Made by a program: the position numbers and the translations under genes. 64,000 nt of DNA from Chelatococcus sp. (GTDB lineage: Bacteria; Pseudomonadota; Alphaproteobacteria; Rhizobiales; Beijerinckiaceae). Shown here in pieces: positions 44,149 to 53,545 of this stretch; the stretch's first letter is position 1; each line of letters opens with the position of its first letter. A model generated the notes under the pieces. That model saw only the letters and a program-made list of their open reading frames with translations. It searched no databases and was not told the origin of the DNA. Where the stretch lies: positions 1 through 64,000 of the forward strand of contig QFQY01000016.1 of assembly GCA_003248805.1 (NCBI GenBank). The letters run 5' to 3'.

Positions 44149-44916
44149 GTGGCCAACGACGTCGAAACGAAGACAAAGCGGGAGAAGGACGAGGGCGGTC
44201 TCGTCGAGACGATCAAGGTCGTCGTCCAGGCGCTGCTGATCGCGCTGGTGATCCGCACCCTCCTGTTCCAGCCGTTCAACATCCCGTCCGGCTCGCTGAT
44301 CCCGACACTGCTGATCGGCGACTATCTGTTCGTCTCGAAATACACCTACGGCTATTCGAAGCATTCGATCCCGTTCAGCCCGCCGCTGTTCGACGGCCGG
44401 ATCTGGGCGGCGGAGCCGAAGCGCGGCGACATCGCGGTGTTCAAGCTGCCGAGCGACAACTCGACCGATTACATCAAGCGCGTCATCGGCCTGCCGGGCG
44501 ACCGGATCCAGATGATCGGCGGCGTGCTCAACATCAACGGCGTGCCGGTCAAGCGCGAGCGGATCGCGGACTACGTCACGACCGACGCCTGGGGACGGAC
44601 GACGCCGGTCATCCGCTACAAGGAGACGCTGCCGAACGGCGTCAGCCACGAAATCATCGAGCGCGAGGGCGATCGTGGTTCCTTCGACGACACGCAGGTC
44701 TTCCAGGTTCCGCCCGGCCACTTCTTCATGATGGGCGACAACCGCGACAACTCGCTGGACTCGCGCGACCGCAGCGTCGGCTACGTGCCCTTCGAGAATT
44801 TCGTCGGCCGCGCGGAGATCATCTTCTTCTCGATCGAGGACGGCGCCTCGGCGTGGAGAATCTGGGAATGGCCCTCCACCGTGCGTTGGGGCCGCATCTT
44901 CAGCACGATCAAGTGA
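44149..44916 (+). CDS. lepB: Signal peptidase I
   Basis: LepB cleaves signal peptides of exported proteins at the periplasmic face of the inner membrane. The 255-aa protein has one N-terminal membrane segment (residues 23-40), the Ser box IPSGSLIPTLLIGDYLFVSKY near residue 46 and, later, DYIKRVIGLPGD with the general-base Lys and GDNRDNSLDSR. The Ser box has Leu after the catalytic Ser where Met is usual (SGSL rather than SGSM). The GTG start at 44149 follows CGGGAG. Its stop overlaps the rnc GTG start, so lepB, rnc and era form a tightly coupled operon. Confidence 0.95.
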   Translation: MANDVETKTKREKDEGGLVETIKVVVQALLIALVIRTLLFQPFNIPSGSLIPTLLIGDYLFVSKYTYGYSKHSIPFSPPLFDGRIWAAEPKRGDIAVFKLPSDNSTDYIKRVIGLPGDRIQMIGGVLNINGVPVKRERIADYVTTDAWGRTTPVIRYKETLPNGVSHEIIEREGDRGSFDDTQVFQVPPGHFFMMGDNRDNSLDSRDRSVGYVPFENFVGRAEIIFFSIEDGASAWRIWEWPSTVRWGRIFSTIK

Positions 44917-45647
44917 GCAAGGCGGGCGAAGGCGCGCGCAAGGCGCCAGACACGACGCGGCTCGAGGCCACGCTGGGCTACCGGTTTGCCGATCGCGGCC
45001 TGCTCGCGACGGCGCTGACGCATATGAGCGCCGACAGCCTGCGGCTGGCGAGCTACCAGCGTCTGGAGTTCCTCGGAGACCGGGTGCTGGGCCTCAGCAT
45101 CGCCGACATGCTGTTCCGGCGCTATCCGCAGGCCGAGGAAGGCGACCTCTCGCGGCGCCTCGCGGACCTCGTGCGCAAGGAGACCTGCGCGGAGGTCGCG
45201 CTGGGCTGGGATGTCGGCCGCTACATGCGGCTCGGCGACGGAGAAATCCTGGGCGGGGCGCGCAAGAACCGCGCGATCCTCGCCGATGCCTGCGAGAGCA
45301 TCATCGGAGCCGTCTTCATCGACGGCGGCTACGAGGCGGCGCGCGCGCTGGTGGAGCGGGCCTTCGGAGAACGGCTCATCAAGCCGGTGCGCCCGCTGCG
45401 CGACGCCAAGACGGCGCTGCAGGAATGGGCGCAGGGCCGCGGCTACCAGACGCCGATCTATAGCGAGCGGGGCCGGTCGGGGCCCGATCACGCGCCGATC
45501 TTCGTCGTCGCCGCCAAGATCGTCGGGCTGCCCGACGCCGAGGCCATGGGCCCCTCGAAGCGGCTGGCGGAGCAGGCGGCGGCCGAGGCCTTTCTGAGAC
45601 GCGAAGGCTTGTGGAGCGACACTCCGGAGGGCGAGAATCATGGCTGA
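44913..45647 (+). CDS. rnc: Ribonuclease III
   Basis: RNase III cuts double-stranded RNA, including rRNA precursors. The 244-aa protein has the catalytic motif RLEFLGDRVLGLSIADMLF near residue 48, DACESIIGAVFIDGG near residue 127 and a C-terminal dsRNA-binding domain (TALQEWAQGRGYQTPIY, then GPSKRLAEQAAAEAFL). Translation starts at GTG 44913, overlapping the lepB stop codon as GTGA; the start was chosen for that coupling and for length. The last eight bases overlap era. Confidence 0.95.
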   Translation: MSKAGEGARKAPDTTRLEATLGYRFADRGLLATALTHMSADSLRLASYQRLEFLGDRVLGLSIADMLFRRYPQAEEGDLSRRLADLVRKETCAEVALGWDVGRYMRLGDGEILGGARKNRAILADACESIIGAVFIDGGYEAARALVERAFGERLIKPVRPLRDAKTALQEWAQGRGYQTPIYSERGRSGPDHAPIFVVAAKIVGLPDAEAMGPSKRLAEQAAAEAFLRREGLWSDTPEGENHG

Positions 45648-46551
45648 GCCAAAGACCTCCACGCGCTGCGGCTTCGTCGCCCTGATCGGCGCGCCCAATG
45701 CCGGCAAGTCGACGCTGCTCAACCAGCTCGTCGGCGCGAAGATCTCGATCGTCTCGCGCAAGGTGCAGACGACGCGCACGCAGGTCCGCGGCATCGCGCT
45801 CAGCGGCGCGGCCCAGATCATCTTCGTCGATACGCCCGGCATCTTCGCGCCCAAGCGTCGGCTCGACCGCGCGATGGTGACCAGCGCCTGGGGCGGAGCG
45901 ACCGATGCGGACCTGATCGGCGTGCTGATCGACGTCGGCCGGGCGGATCAGGAGGAAAACCTTGCCCTCCTGGAGAAGCTCGGCGAGCTGAAGCAGCCGA
46001 AGTTCCTGATCCTCAACAAGATCGACACGGTGCCGAAGGAGAAGCTGCTCGCCATCACCGCGGCGGTGAACGAGAAGGCGCGCTTCGAGGCGACCTTCAT
46101 GGTCGCGGCGCTGACGGGCTACGGCGTCAAGGACATCCTCACCTGGCTCGAGACGCGGCTGTCGCCCGGCCCCTGGCTCTATCCGGAGGACCAGATTTCC
46201 GACGCGCCGCTGCGTTTCCTCGCCGCCGAGATCACCCGCGAGAAGATCTTCGAGCGGCTGCATGACGAGCTGCCCTACCGCTCCACCGTCGAGACCGAGA
46301 GCTGGGAGCAGCGGCCGGACGGCTCCGTGCGCATCGAGCAGACGATCTATGTCGAGCGCGAGGGCCAGCGCAAGATCGTGCTCGGCGAAGGCGGCCAGAC
46401 GATCAAGGCCATCGGCCAGAAGGCCCGCATCGAGATCGCAGAGGCGGCCGAAGCCAAGGTCCATCTCTTCCTGTTCGTGAAGGTGCGCGAGAACTGGAGC
46501 GACGACCCCGAGCGCTATCGCGAAATGGGGCTGGAGTTCCCCAAGGGCTGA
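45640..46551 (+). CDS. era: GTPase Era
   Basis: Era binds 16S rRNA and GTP and is needed for small-subunit maturation. The 303-aa protein has G1 GAPNAGKSTLLNQL, the G3 motif DTPG near residue 64, G4 NKID near residue 125, and a C-terminal KH domain (near residue 215 onward, QTIKAIGQKARIEI). It is translated from an ATG overlapping rnc. The lepB-rnc-era order is conserved across Alphaproteobacteria. Confidence 0.97.
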   Translation: MAEPKTSTRCGFVALIGAPNAGKSTLLNQLVGAKISIVSRKVQTTRTQVRGIALSGAAQIIFVDTPGIFAPKRRLDRAMVTSAWGGATDADLIGVLIDVGRADQEENLALLEKLGELKQPKFLILNKIDTVPKEKLLAITAAVNEKARFEATFMVAALTGYGVKDILTWLETRLSPGPWLYPEDQISDAPLRFLAAEITREKIFERLHDELPYRSTVETESWEQRPDGSVRIEQTIYVEREGQRKIVLGEGGQTIKAIGQKARIEIAEAAEAKVHLFLFVKVRENWSDDPERYREMGLEFPKG

Positions 46552-46683
46552 TTTGATCCGGCCTGCGAGCGCCCGACACGCGACAAATCCGTCGATAAGC
46601 GCCCGGGCATCGTTCTGCATGCTTGCAACGAGCGCCGATCCGCCGGAAAAAGCCGCAGCCCCGGCACGGAGACCCATCCAGAT

Positions 46684-47268
46684 ATGACCGACAACGAGGT
46701 TCTTGCCGAATTCCGCGATGCCGGCGCCCTGCTCGAGGGCCACTTCATCCTGTCTTCGGGCCGGCGCAGCGCCGTCTTCCTGCAGAAGATGTTCATCTTC
46801 CAGGATCCGGTGCGCACGGAGCGGCTCTGCAAGGCGCTCGCCGCCAAGATCGAAAAGGCCTTCGGTCCGGTCGACTATGTCGTCTCCCCCGCCGTCGGCG
46901 GCATCGTGCCCGGCTACGAGACGGCCCGCCATCTGAAGGCCAAGGCCATCTTCGTCGAGCGCGAGGACGGCCAGTTCCGTCTGCGGCGCGGCTTCGCGAT
47001 CCCCCGAGGCGCGCGCGTCGTCATGGTCGAGGACATCGTGACCACCGGCCTGTCGTCGCGCGAGTGCCTGGCCTCGATCGCCGGCGAGCCCGGCACGATC
47101 CTCGGCGCGGCCTGCCTCGTCGACCGCTCAGCCGGCAGGGCCGATCTCGGCGTTCCGCTCGTCAGCCTCGTCCAGCTCGACATTCCGGACTACGCGCCGG
47201 ACGCCCTGCCTCCGGAGCTGGCGGCGATTCCTCCGGTGAAGCCCGGGAGCCGAGGACTGGGAGCCTGA
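46684..47268 (+). CDS. pyrE: Orotate phosphoribosyltransferase
   Basis: PyrE transfers ribose 5-phosphate from PRPP to orotate in pyrimidine synthesis. The 194-aa protein has VLAEFRDAGALLEGHFILSSG at the start, YVVSPAVGGIVPGYETARHL near residue 62 and the PRPP loop VVMVEDIVTTGLSSRE near residue 113, with the paired acidic residues. The C-terminus is rich in Pro and Leu. It lies 132 bp after era and may have its own promoter. Confidence 0.94.
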   Translation: MTDNEVLAEFRDAGALLEGHFILSSGRRSAVFLQKMFIFQDPVRTERLCKALAAKIEKAFGPVDYVVSPAVGGIVPGYETARHLKAKAIFVEREDGQFRLRRGFAIPRGARVVMVEDIVTTGLSSRECLASIAGEPGTILGAACLVDRSAGRADLGVPLVSLVQLDIPDYAPDALPPELAAIPPVKPGSRGLGA

Positions 47269-47399
47269 GGCGGGACAGGGTGCGACGGGTCGTCACCCTC
47301 AGGAACCATCCGCTCGCGAAATCGTTTCCCGGCTGACATTATTCCATCTCTATTCTGTTCGATTCACGTGCACGAATTCATTCCTGCGGAGTAATTGCC

Positions 47400-48023
47400 A
47401 TGGCCAGCGACCCGCGCATCGCGCTGTTCATCGATGGCGCCAATCTCTATGCGACCGCCAAGCAGCTCGGCTTCGACATGGACTACCGTCGCCTGCTGAA
47501 GGAATTCCAGAGCAGGGGCAACCTGATCCGCGCCTTCTATTTCACGACGCTGGTCGAGAGCGAGGAATACTCATCGATCCGGCCCCTGGTGGATTGGCTC
47601 GACTACAACGGCTACCGCGTCATCACCAAGGCGGCCAAGGAATTCACCGATGCCACGGGGCGGCGGCGCGTGAAGGGCAACATGGATATCGAGCTCGCCA
47701 TCGAGATGCTCGAGCTCGCGCCCCATCTCGACCAGATCTACCTGTTCTCGGGCGACGGCGATTTCCGCCCTCTGGTGGAGGCCGTCCAGCGGAAGGGCGT
47801 CAAGGTCTCGGTCGTCTCCACGGTCTCGACGAGCCCTGCCATGGTGTCGGACGAGTTGCGCCGCCAATGCGACGAGTTCGTCGACCTGGCCCAGCTGATG
47901 CAGAAGGTCGGGCGGGACCCGGCCGAGCGGAGCAGCCGGGCTCCGGGCGCGCCGGGCGCCGGAAATCCGTCCCTGGAGCGCCGATACGGCATCCGCCAGG
48001 GCGACGAGACCGTCGAGGGCTGA
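47400..48023 (+). CDS. NYN-domain (LabA/DUF88) protein
   Basis: A 207-aa protein with a PIN-like NYN nuclease fold. Features: RIALFIDGANLYATAKQLGF near residue 6 with the first Asp, VKGNMDIELAIEMLE near residue 96 and IYLFSGDGDFRPLVEAV with QRKGVKVSVVS near residue 115. The acidic residues needed for metal-dependent RNA cleavage are all present, so an RNase or RNA-binding role is likely. The C-terminal 45 residues are low complexity. The substrate is unknown, and no toxin partner is visible. Confidence 0.85.
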   Translation: MASDPRIALFIDGANLYATAKQLGFDMDYRRLLKEFQSRGNLIRAFYFTTLVESEEYSSIRPLVDWLDYNGYRVITKAAKEFTDATGRRRVKGNMDIELAIEMLELAPHLDQIYLFSGDGDFRPLVEAVQRKGVKVSVVSTVSTSPAMVSDELRRQCDEFVDLAQLMQKVGRDPAERSSRAPGAPGAGNPSLERRYGIRQGDETVEG

Positions 48024-48084
48024 ACCCGCCACGCGCGCGGGCCGCAGCAGACGCCGGAGGCGGACCGTGGCGGTCGCCTCGCCG

Positions 48085-49110
48085 CTACGCGCCCGGCGTC
48101 TTCTGGCGCTCCGCCTTGACGGCGCGCGAATGGGCCGTCTCGCCGCCATGGGCGAGAATATCGGCGTCCTCCCGCCAGTTCTCCGCGAGGCCCCTGCCCG
48201 ACACTCCGGCGAAGGCCGACGCGTAGCGCAGCTCCTCGTCGCCCAGCGCGGCGAGCTGCTCGAAATGCCAGATGCCCAGACGGTTCAGATCCGCCGCGAT
48301 CGCAGGGCCGATGCCCTTGACCAGCTCCAGATCATCGGGTTTCCCGTCGCGAGCGGCTGCGAGAAGGTTCTTAGGCCGCTCGCCTTCGATGCCCCCTTCG
48401 GCGACATTGTCCTCCCCGCGTGAGCCATCGTCCCGCGAGGTTTCCACGAGACCGGCGCGGGCTCGCCTGGAGAAGTCGGTATCCCCGCCAGCGGCCAGTT
48501 CCTTCGCCTGGGAAATCCAGCCCTCGCGATCGATACGCCCCGGGAAGGCGAGATAGGCGCCGACCCATTCGACATGGTCCGGTGTCCAATCGGCGATCTG
48601 GGAGAAGTGCCAGATGCCGAGGCCATGCAGGCGGCCCTCGTTCTGCCGGCCGATCCCCTTGATCAGCTTGAGATCGTCGGCCTTGCCCTCGCGTGGGGCG
48701 ACGAGGCCCGCCGGGCGCGTGCCCGGAATCTCCGCTTCGCCTTCCACCGGCGGCATGACGCCGGGCTCGGCCACCGGCGCCGGTGACGCGCCGGCCTCGC
48801 CGGCAGAAGCGGCCGCCGGAACGGCCACCGCACCCGGCCTGCGGGCGGGCCGCAGAAGCGTCGCGACCAGGCAGCCAGCGACATAGACGGCCGAGAAGAG
48901 CAGCGCGCTCTCGACCCAGCGAGCCGGCACCCCGTTCAGCACCTGGAACCAGGTGAGCGCGGCGCCAGCGCCCCAGAGGGCGACGAACCAACCGGATGTG
49001 CGCCCGCGCAACCGCAAACCGCGGCCATCGGCACTGATCCAGCCCATGACAAGGCCGAGCGCGAAGGCTGCGGCGAGGAACCAGGCGAACTGCATCGCGA
49101 GATAGAGCAT
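48085..49110 (-). CDS. Membrane protein with two helix-hairpin-helix repeats
   Basis: A 341-aa protein. Three hydrophobic segments occupy about residues 5-90, followed by a proline/alanine-rich linker. Then come two copies of one unit: DDLKLIKGIGRQNEGRLHGL near residue 146 and DDLELVKGIGPAIAADLNRL near residue 255. Each is followed by GIWHF, a Trp/Tyr-containing segment and a Ser-Arg end, which is the H3TH fold found in many uncharacterised NADH-quinone oxidoreductase-associated or DUF4332-like proteins. It follows the 753-aa OmpA protein by nine bases, so the two are probably one operon. The function is not known. Confidence 0.7.
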   Translation of the reverse strand: MLYLAMQFAWFLAAAFALGLVMGWISADGRGLRLRGRTSGWFVALWGAGAALTWFQVLNGVPARWVESALLFSAVYVAGCLVATLLRPARRPGAVAVPAAASAGEAGASPAPVAEPGVMPPVEGEAEIPGTRPAGLVAPREGKADDLKLIKGIGRQNEGRLHGLGIWHFSQIADWTPDHVEWVGAYLAFPGRIDREGWISQAKELAAGGDTDFSRRARAGLVETSRDDGSRGEDNVAEGGIEGERPKNLLAAARDGKPDDLELVKGIGPAIAADLNRLGIWHFEQLAALGDEELRYASAFAGVSGRGLAENWREDADILAHGGETAHSRAVKAERQKTPGA

Positions 49111-49119
49111 GCCGTCCCC

Positions 49120-51381
49120 CTATTTCGCGATCGTGAACTGGACGCGACGATTCATGGTCCGCGCCTCCGCCGACCCATGCGGCAACAGCGGCCGCTCGGT
49201 GCCGAAGCCCCGCGCCTCGAGCTGCGCAGGATCGATGCCGCGACGGATCAGCTCCTCGCGCACACGCACCGCGCGCCGCCGCGAGAGATCGAGATTGTCG
49301 AACCCTCTGACCTGGCCATCGCGATTGGCGTGCCCCTCGATGGTGACGCGCGCGCCCGGGCAGCGCTTCAGGATGGCTGCCGCCTCGCCGAGCGCCCGCT
49401 CGGTCGTCTCGTCGAGCGCGACCACGGTGGTGCCCTGCGCGAACAGCACGGGATCGCGCCTGGTCAGGGCATCGAGGTCGTTCTGGCAGGTGTTCGGCGG
49501 ATCGATGACGCAACCCGTCTGCCGCAGGCCGACGACGACATCGGCCGTGAAGCCCGGCGGCAAGCCCTGAACGGCGCTGGTCTCCACCTCGGTGCGGATC
49601 AGTTCCCGGCAGGTCAGGCCTCGAACCGCAATCACGTCGTCCACCACGGTGGCAGAGCCGAGATCCAACCTGAGCAGGTTGGCCAGCGCCATCCGAGCCG
49701 CAGCCGCGAAGCCGGCCGGAGCGCCGGGGGCGATCTCGGTCGCATCCACCATCCGACCGGCGAGCGGCGAATCCTGCAAGAGCGTCCGCAGCGTCTCGAC
49801 GAGGGTACGATCGGGCACATGGCCGGACAGTGCGACGCCGTTGCGATCGGCCGAGATGGTGAGGCCGTAGGGGCGCGGAACCAGAGCGACCTCGCTGGAC
49901 CGCAGCGCCAGCCCGGCGGGGCGCGACGAACTCTCCAGCAAGGCTTCGAAGGCGCGCCGGTTCTCCGCGCCGGCCACCTCGCCGGAGACCGCGAGGCCGC
50001 CGCCCTCGACCGAGACCGTGCCCTTTCCGAGCTTTGCCAGGACATCGAGCGCGAACTCCGCCGCGGACACCGAGCCGTCCTGAAGATTCGGCTCTACGAC
50101 GAGGGTGTCGACGACCGCCAGGCCGGGGAACAGACGCGACAGCCGCGCGAGCAGCGCCGCCCGCTCCGCCTCGTCCCGGACGAGGCCCTGAAGGGTGATG
50201 CGCCTATCGGCCAACACCGCCGACCAGCGCAGCGGCACGGGCTCCGGCGCGGGCGTCGCGATCGGAGCAGGTGCCGGTGGAACGGGCTCTGGCGCGGGTA
50301 CCGCCGGCACCGGCGGAGGCGGAAGAACCGGGGGTGGCGGCGGGGGCGGCGACGGACAGGCGATGCTCGTCTGCGCGACCGAATCCGGACCGTCCGCCTG
50401 GGCGATCTGGATGCGCAACGCCTCGCAGGCCTCGAAGCTCTCTGGCCCTTCGCCGGAGAGACGATAATCGGTCCCGGTGAGCTCGGCCGTTCCGCTGCGC
50501 AGCCGGGCGAGATCGCCGATGGCGCGACCGACCTTCGCCAGAAAGGCCGAAGGCTCGCCCAGCGCGGGCTTCATCTGGTCGAGGATGCTTGGGGCGCGCG
50601 GGAACGCGGATTTCGTCGCGGCCAGAATCTGGTCGCGGGTTTCTTCGCTCGGGTAGAAGCCGCTCAGCGTGATCGCGCCATCCGCGCCACGCTCGGCGCT
50701 CCAGCGATAGGGCGCGGCGATCGGCGGATCGAGATTGCATGGCACGGCCTGGAAGCCGTCCCGCGACAGGCGGGCCACGGCCTCGCGCAGCGCCAGATAG
50801 GACTCCGACGTCTCCGCCCTGCCCTCGACACAGAAGCGCTGATCGTCGAGCGCGACCGTCCCGGCCGCAAGGTGCGGCAGTTCCGCCAGGATGCCCGACG
50901 TCATCCGCGCGAACCCGGCCGGGGCCCCGAAGGCCGGACTCTGGCGATCTTCCACACGCATGCCGGGCAAGGCGGCGTGGGCGGCCGCGACATTCGCCGC
51001 GGCGGTCTCCATGTCAGGCACGAAGCCGTCGAGAACGATGGCGTCCGCGCGTCTCGTCGCCGACCAGGAATAGGGCTTGCGCGCGACGACCTGCGTCAGA
51101 CCGCCAAGAGCCCGCCGCACGCCGAATTCCGAACGAAGCTGGGCCATAGCCCTGGCCGCGCCGTCGGCGGAGAGCGCCTCCCCCGAGATCACGACGTCCC
51201 GCCCGACGACGAGGGCCGTCACCGGCCGCGCGCCCGGCGCTTCGCCGGCGATGACCGATGCCGCGGCGACCGCACGCTCCGCGACGTCACGCTCGATCGC
51301 CGTGCCGAGGAAATGATTGCCGGCTCCCCACAGCAGCGCCAGCGGCACCAAACCCCATAGCCAATGCGCCGGCCGCGACAT
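49120..51381 (-). CDS. OmpA-family protein with BON-like repeats and a proline-rich linker
   Basis: A 753-aa envelope protein. An N-terminal hydrophobic segment (residues 8-28) is followed by BON-like units, each built on a Ser-Ala, then hydrophobic-Gly-hydrophobic and Pro-x-x pattern: residues 54-100, 103-145, 224-266, 382-428 and 503-548. A Pro/Val/Ala-rich linker lies at residues 343-383 and a C-terminal OmpA domain at about 640-753 (IEGHANRDG, then LSRRRAVRVREELIRRGI). OmpA would bind peptidoglycan and BON repeats bind lipid or other ligands. Its stop lies nine bases upstream of the HhH membrane protein gene. Confidence 0.8.
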   Translation of the reverse strand: MSRPAHWLWGLVPLALLWGAGNHFLGTAIERDVAERAVAAASVIAGEAPGARPVTALVVGRDVVISGEALSADGAARAMAQLRSEFGVRRALGGLTQVVARKPYSWSATRRADAIVLDGFVPDMETAAANVAAAHAALPGMRVEDRQSPAFGAPAGFARMTSGILAELPHLAAGTVALDDQRFCVEGRAETSESYLALREAVARLSRDGFQAVPCNLDPPIAAPYRWSAERGADGAITLSGFYPSEETRDQILAATKSAFPRAPSILDQMKPALGEPSAFLAKVGRAIGDLARLRSGTAELTGTDYRLSGEGPESFEACEALRIQIAQADGPDSVAQTSIACPSPPPPPPPVLPPPPVPAVPAPEPVPPAPAPIATPAPEPVPLRWSAVLADRRITLQGLVRDEAERAALLARLSRLFPGLAVVDTLVVEPNLQDGSVSAAEFALDVLAKLGKGTVSVEGGGLAVSGEVAGAENRRAFEALLESSSRPAGLALRSSEVALVPRPYGLTISADRNGVALSGHVPDRTLVETLRTLLQDSPLAGRMVDATEIAPGAPAGFAAAARMALANLLRLDLGSATVVDDVIAVRGLTCRELIRTEVETSAVQGLPPGFTADVVVGLRQTGCVIDPPNTCQNDLDALTRRDPVLFAQGTTVVALDETTERALGEAAAILKRCPGARVTIEGHANRDGQVRGFDNLDLSRRRAVRVREELIRRGIDPAQLEARGFGTERPLLPHGSAEARTMNRRVQFTIAK

Positions 51382-51743
51382 CTCCGCCCCTCAACTCCCG
51401 GATGTCCAAAACAGATCGGGAAACCGATTCATATCAGCAAGTTGCAGCGCCGTTCACAAGCATGATCTCAGTTCCCCGGTCGCATAAGGCGAGCCGGAAG
51501 CAACCTGTATCGGCCGGCGAGAGTTCGACCGTCTCCGTTTCCTGGTCCGCCCCTCCGGAACGAACAGGCCGAGCCTGTCGTCGCCAGCCGCGCGATGGCG
51601 CCGTCTGGAAGTCGGCTCGATCCGGATGAGCGAGGCGCGCGCCTGCTCGCGCTGCTCCATATCCCGCCTCTGAGGGGCGCGGGCGCCGGATGAGACGCCA
51701 CGTCGCTCCCTGCACGATCCGCCGCCCAACGGGCTCCATCGAA
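51382..51743. other. Intergenic region upstream of the OmpA gene
   Basis: A 362-bp stretch between the OmpA start and the porin terminator. Several overlapping short frames on the minus strand exist, including one with GAGGCGGGAT before an ATG at about 51660, but none is recognisable as a gene. The part near 51420-51450 is AT-rich and may hold the OmpA-gene promoter. Confidence 0.5.
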
Positions 51744-51773
51744 CAAAAAAAGCCCCGGGTTTCCCCGGGGCTT
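51744..51773 (-). terminator. Intrinsic terminator of the porin gene
   Basis: On the minus strand AAGCCCCGGG-GAAA-CCCGGGGCTTTTTTTG makes a 10-bp GC stem with seven T residues, 23 bases after the porin stop. Confidence 0.93.
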
Positions 51774-51795
51774 CCGACTGAGATCGGAGAACCGA

Positions 51796-53180
51796 TCAGA
51801 AGTCGCGCTGGATGCGCAGACGGCCGGCGATCGAGTCTTCGTTCGAAATGCCGAGGATCGTGCTGCGACCACCGAAGTTGTTCACAACGCCGACCGGCGT
51901 GCGGACGTCGAGGTGCGAGTAGAGAACCTCGACGCCGATGTCGAGACCCGAGACCGGCGACCAGATCAGGTTGGCGGCGACCAGGAACTCCTTGGGGTCC
52001 AGCGAACGCGGCAGAGCGCCGATCGTGCCACCGTTGAGGTAGCCGAGCTTCAGCTCCGAATACGAAGCCGAGATCTCGGAACGCAGGGTCGGGGTCCAGA
52101 AGTGACGCAGAGCGGCAACGAGCGAGAAGCCCGTGCTGTTGTCGACGCTGCCCGTGACGGTGTTCAGCGTGGCGTCGGCCAGCGTCAGAGAGCCCAGACG
52201 GCCGAGGCCGAACGAACCCGGGTACCAGCCGAGATAGCTGAGAGCGCCATCGGCGTAGGCGGCCTGCAGGAACAGGGCGTCGCCGGCAGCGAGCATCGGC
52301 AGGTTGATCTTCACGCCAGCCTGGATGGCCCAGACCATCTCGTCGCCATCGACCGCCGGAGCGACGACGGTGCCGAGGCCCGCAGCGTACTTACGCTGAC
52401 CGAGAGCACCGGACAGCTGGGCAGAGCCCCAACCCTGATCGACGCGCAGCGAAGCGACGAGATCCGGGAAGTCCTGGCCCTGAACGACGGCGCCCGTGGC
52501 GAAGGTGCCGGTGAGCGGGTTGAACAGGGTGCCGGGCAGCTCGCGGTTGCCGGTGCCGGAGACGCGATCTTCGGCCGAGATCGTGGCCGAGAAGCCCGAA
52601 CCGAAGGTGGCGGTGTAGGCCAACAGGTTCAGACGGGTATCCGACGTACGGATCGAAGCGAAGTTGTAGTCCGACGCATAGAAGCGAAGAACGACTGAGC
52701 GCGACCGGCCGTGATCGGGCCGAACTGGATGAACGCCAGGTCGAGGTTCGGGCTGGAGCCGGTCGACGAGGTGTTACGGAACTGACCCGGGATGACCGCG
52801 CCGGTGTTGAACGGGGTGATCGTGCCGGAGTTGTACAGGCCCGAGTTGTTGGTCAGCTCGTAGCGGATGAACGCGCGGAGCGTGCCGTAGGCGGTGGCGG
52901 TACGGGCGTCGATGTTCAGACGGCCACGAGCGCGGGTGCCGTAGGCGTCCTGATAGTCACCGAAGCGGGTGCCGACAGCGTACTCGGCGCGAACACGGCC
53001 GCCAACGCGGAGGCAGGTGTCGGTGCCGGGGATGTAGAAGAAGCCCGCACCGTAAGCGGAGCAGACGCGAACGTATTCGACCGGAGCGGCCTTCCGCGAG
53101 GGAAGGTCGGCGGCCTGAGCCCCGGCGACCGCGGCGATGCCGGCGGCGGAACCGAGGAGGAGGCTCTTAACGAGCTTCAT
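51796..53180 (-). pseudogene. Omp2b-type porin, disrupted by a single-base deletion
   Basis: The minus strand encodes an alphaproteobacterial porin (Omp2b-like): signal peptide MKLVKSLLLGSAAGIAAVAG, then VRVCSAYGAGFFYIPGTDTC and GGRVRAEY. It ends in SIAGRLRIQRDF, with the C-terminal Phe expected of an outer-membrane barrel. Near 52684 the frame breaks: the reading frame reads FFASMRR where the family has FFDFYASDYNF, which fits loss of one A in GACTTC. Restoring one base gives a 462-codon frame exactly. ATG 53180 has GGAGGT upstream. It is either a recent pseudogene or a sequencing error. Confidence 0.9.
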
Positions 53181-53545
53181 TGGTAACCTCCAGATAGAGT
53201 TTCGAGACCCTCGGGCTTCGGCTTGCTCCCCAGCGACCGACCCCAGGAGATCGAACCGCAGAACCCGCCTATTCCCGGCCTTTCGCCCACGTCCCTGAAC
53301 CATTCAGAGGCGAAGACGAAAAACAGCGACCGGGAACGTCCCGACGCAGGACAACCATACGAAAGCCGGTTTGCCGATCAACCGCGATCACGCCGGCGAG
53401 AGCTGCGGAGGGGTGCTTTGCCCCCCGGTGTTGCAGAGGCGCCACGCTTTGAGGGGCTAAATTTACGCCTCGTTAACCAAGGCGGCGCGCGCGGCCCTGA
53501 CGACTAAGTCTCGGAGCGTGGGAATCAGCACGAAACCGCGTGGTT
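53181..53545. other. Intergenic region between tamB and the porin gene
   Basis: A 365-bp gap upstream of the porin gene, with its promoter presumably in the AT-rich part around 53450-53490. I see no gene, no further terminator and no strong inverted repeat. Confidence 0.5.

Noticed and set aside
51434..51739. A minus-strand frame between the porin terminator and the OmpA gene.
   Set aside because: Three overlapping frames compete, none has a family pattern, and a frameshift would be needed to join the plausible parts.
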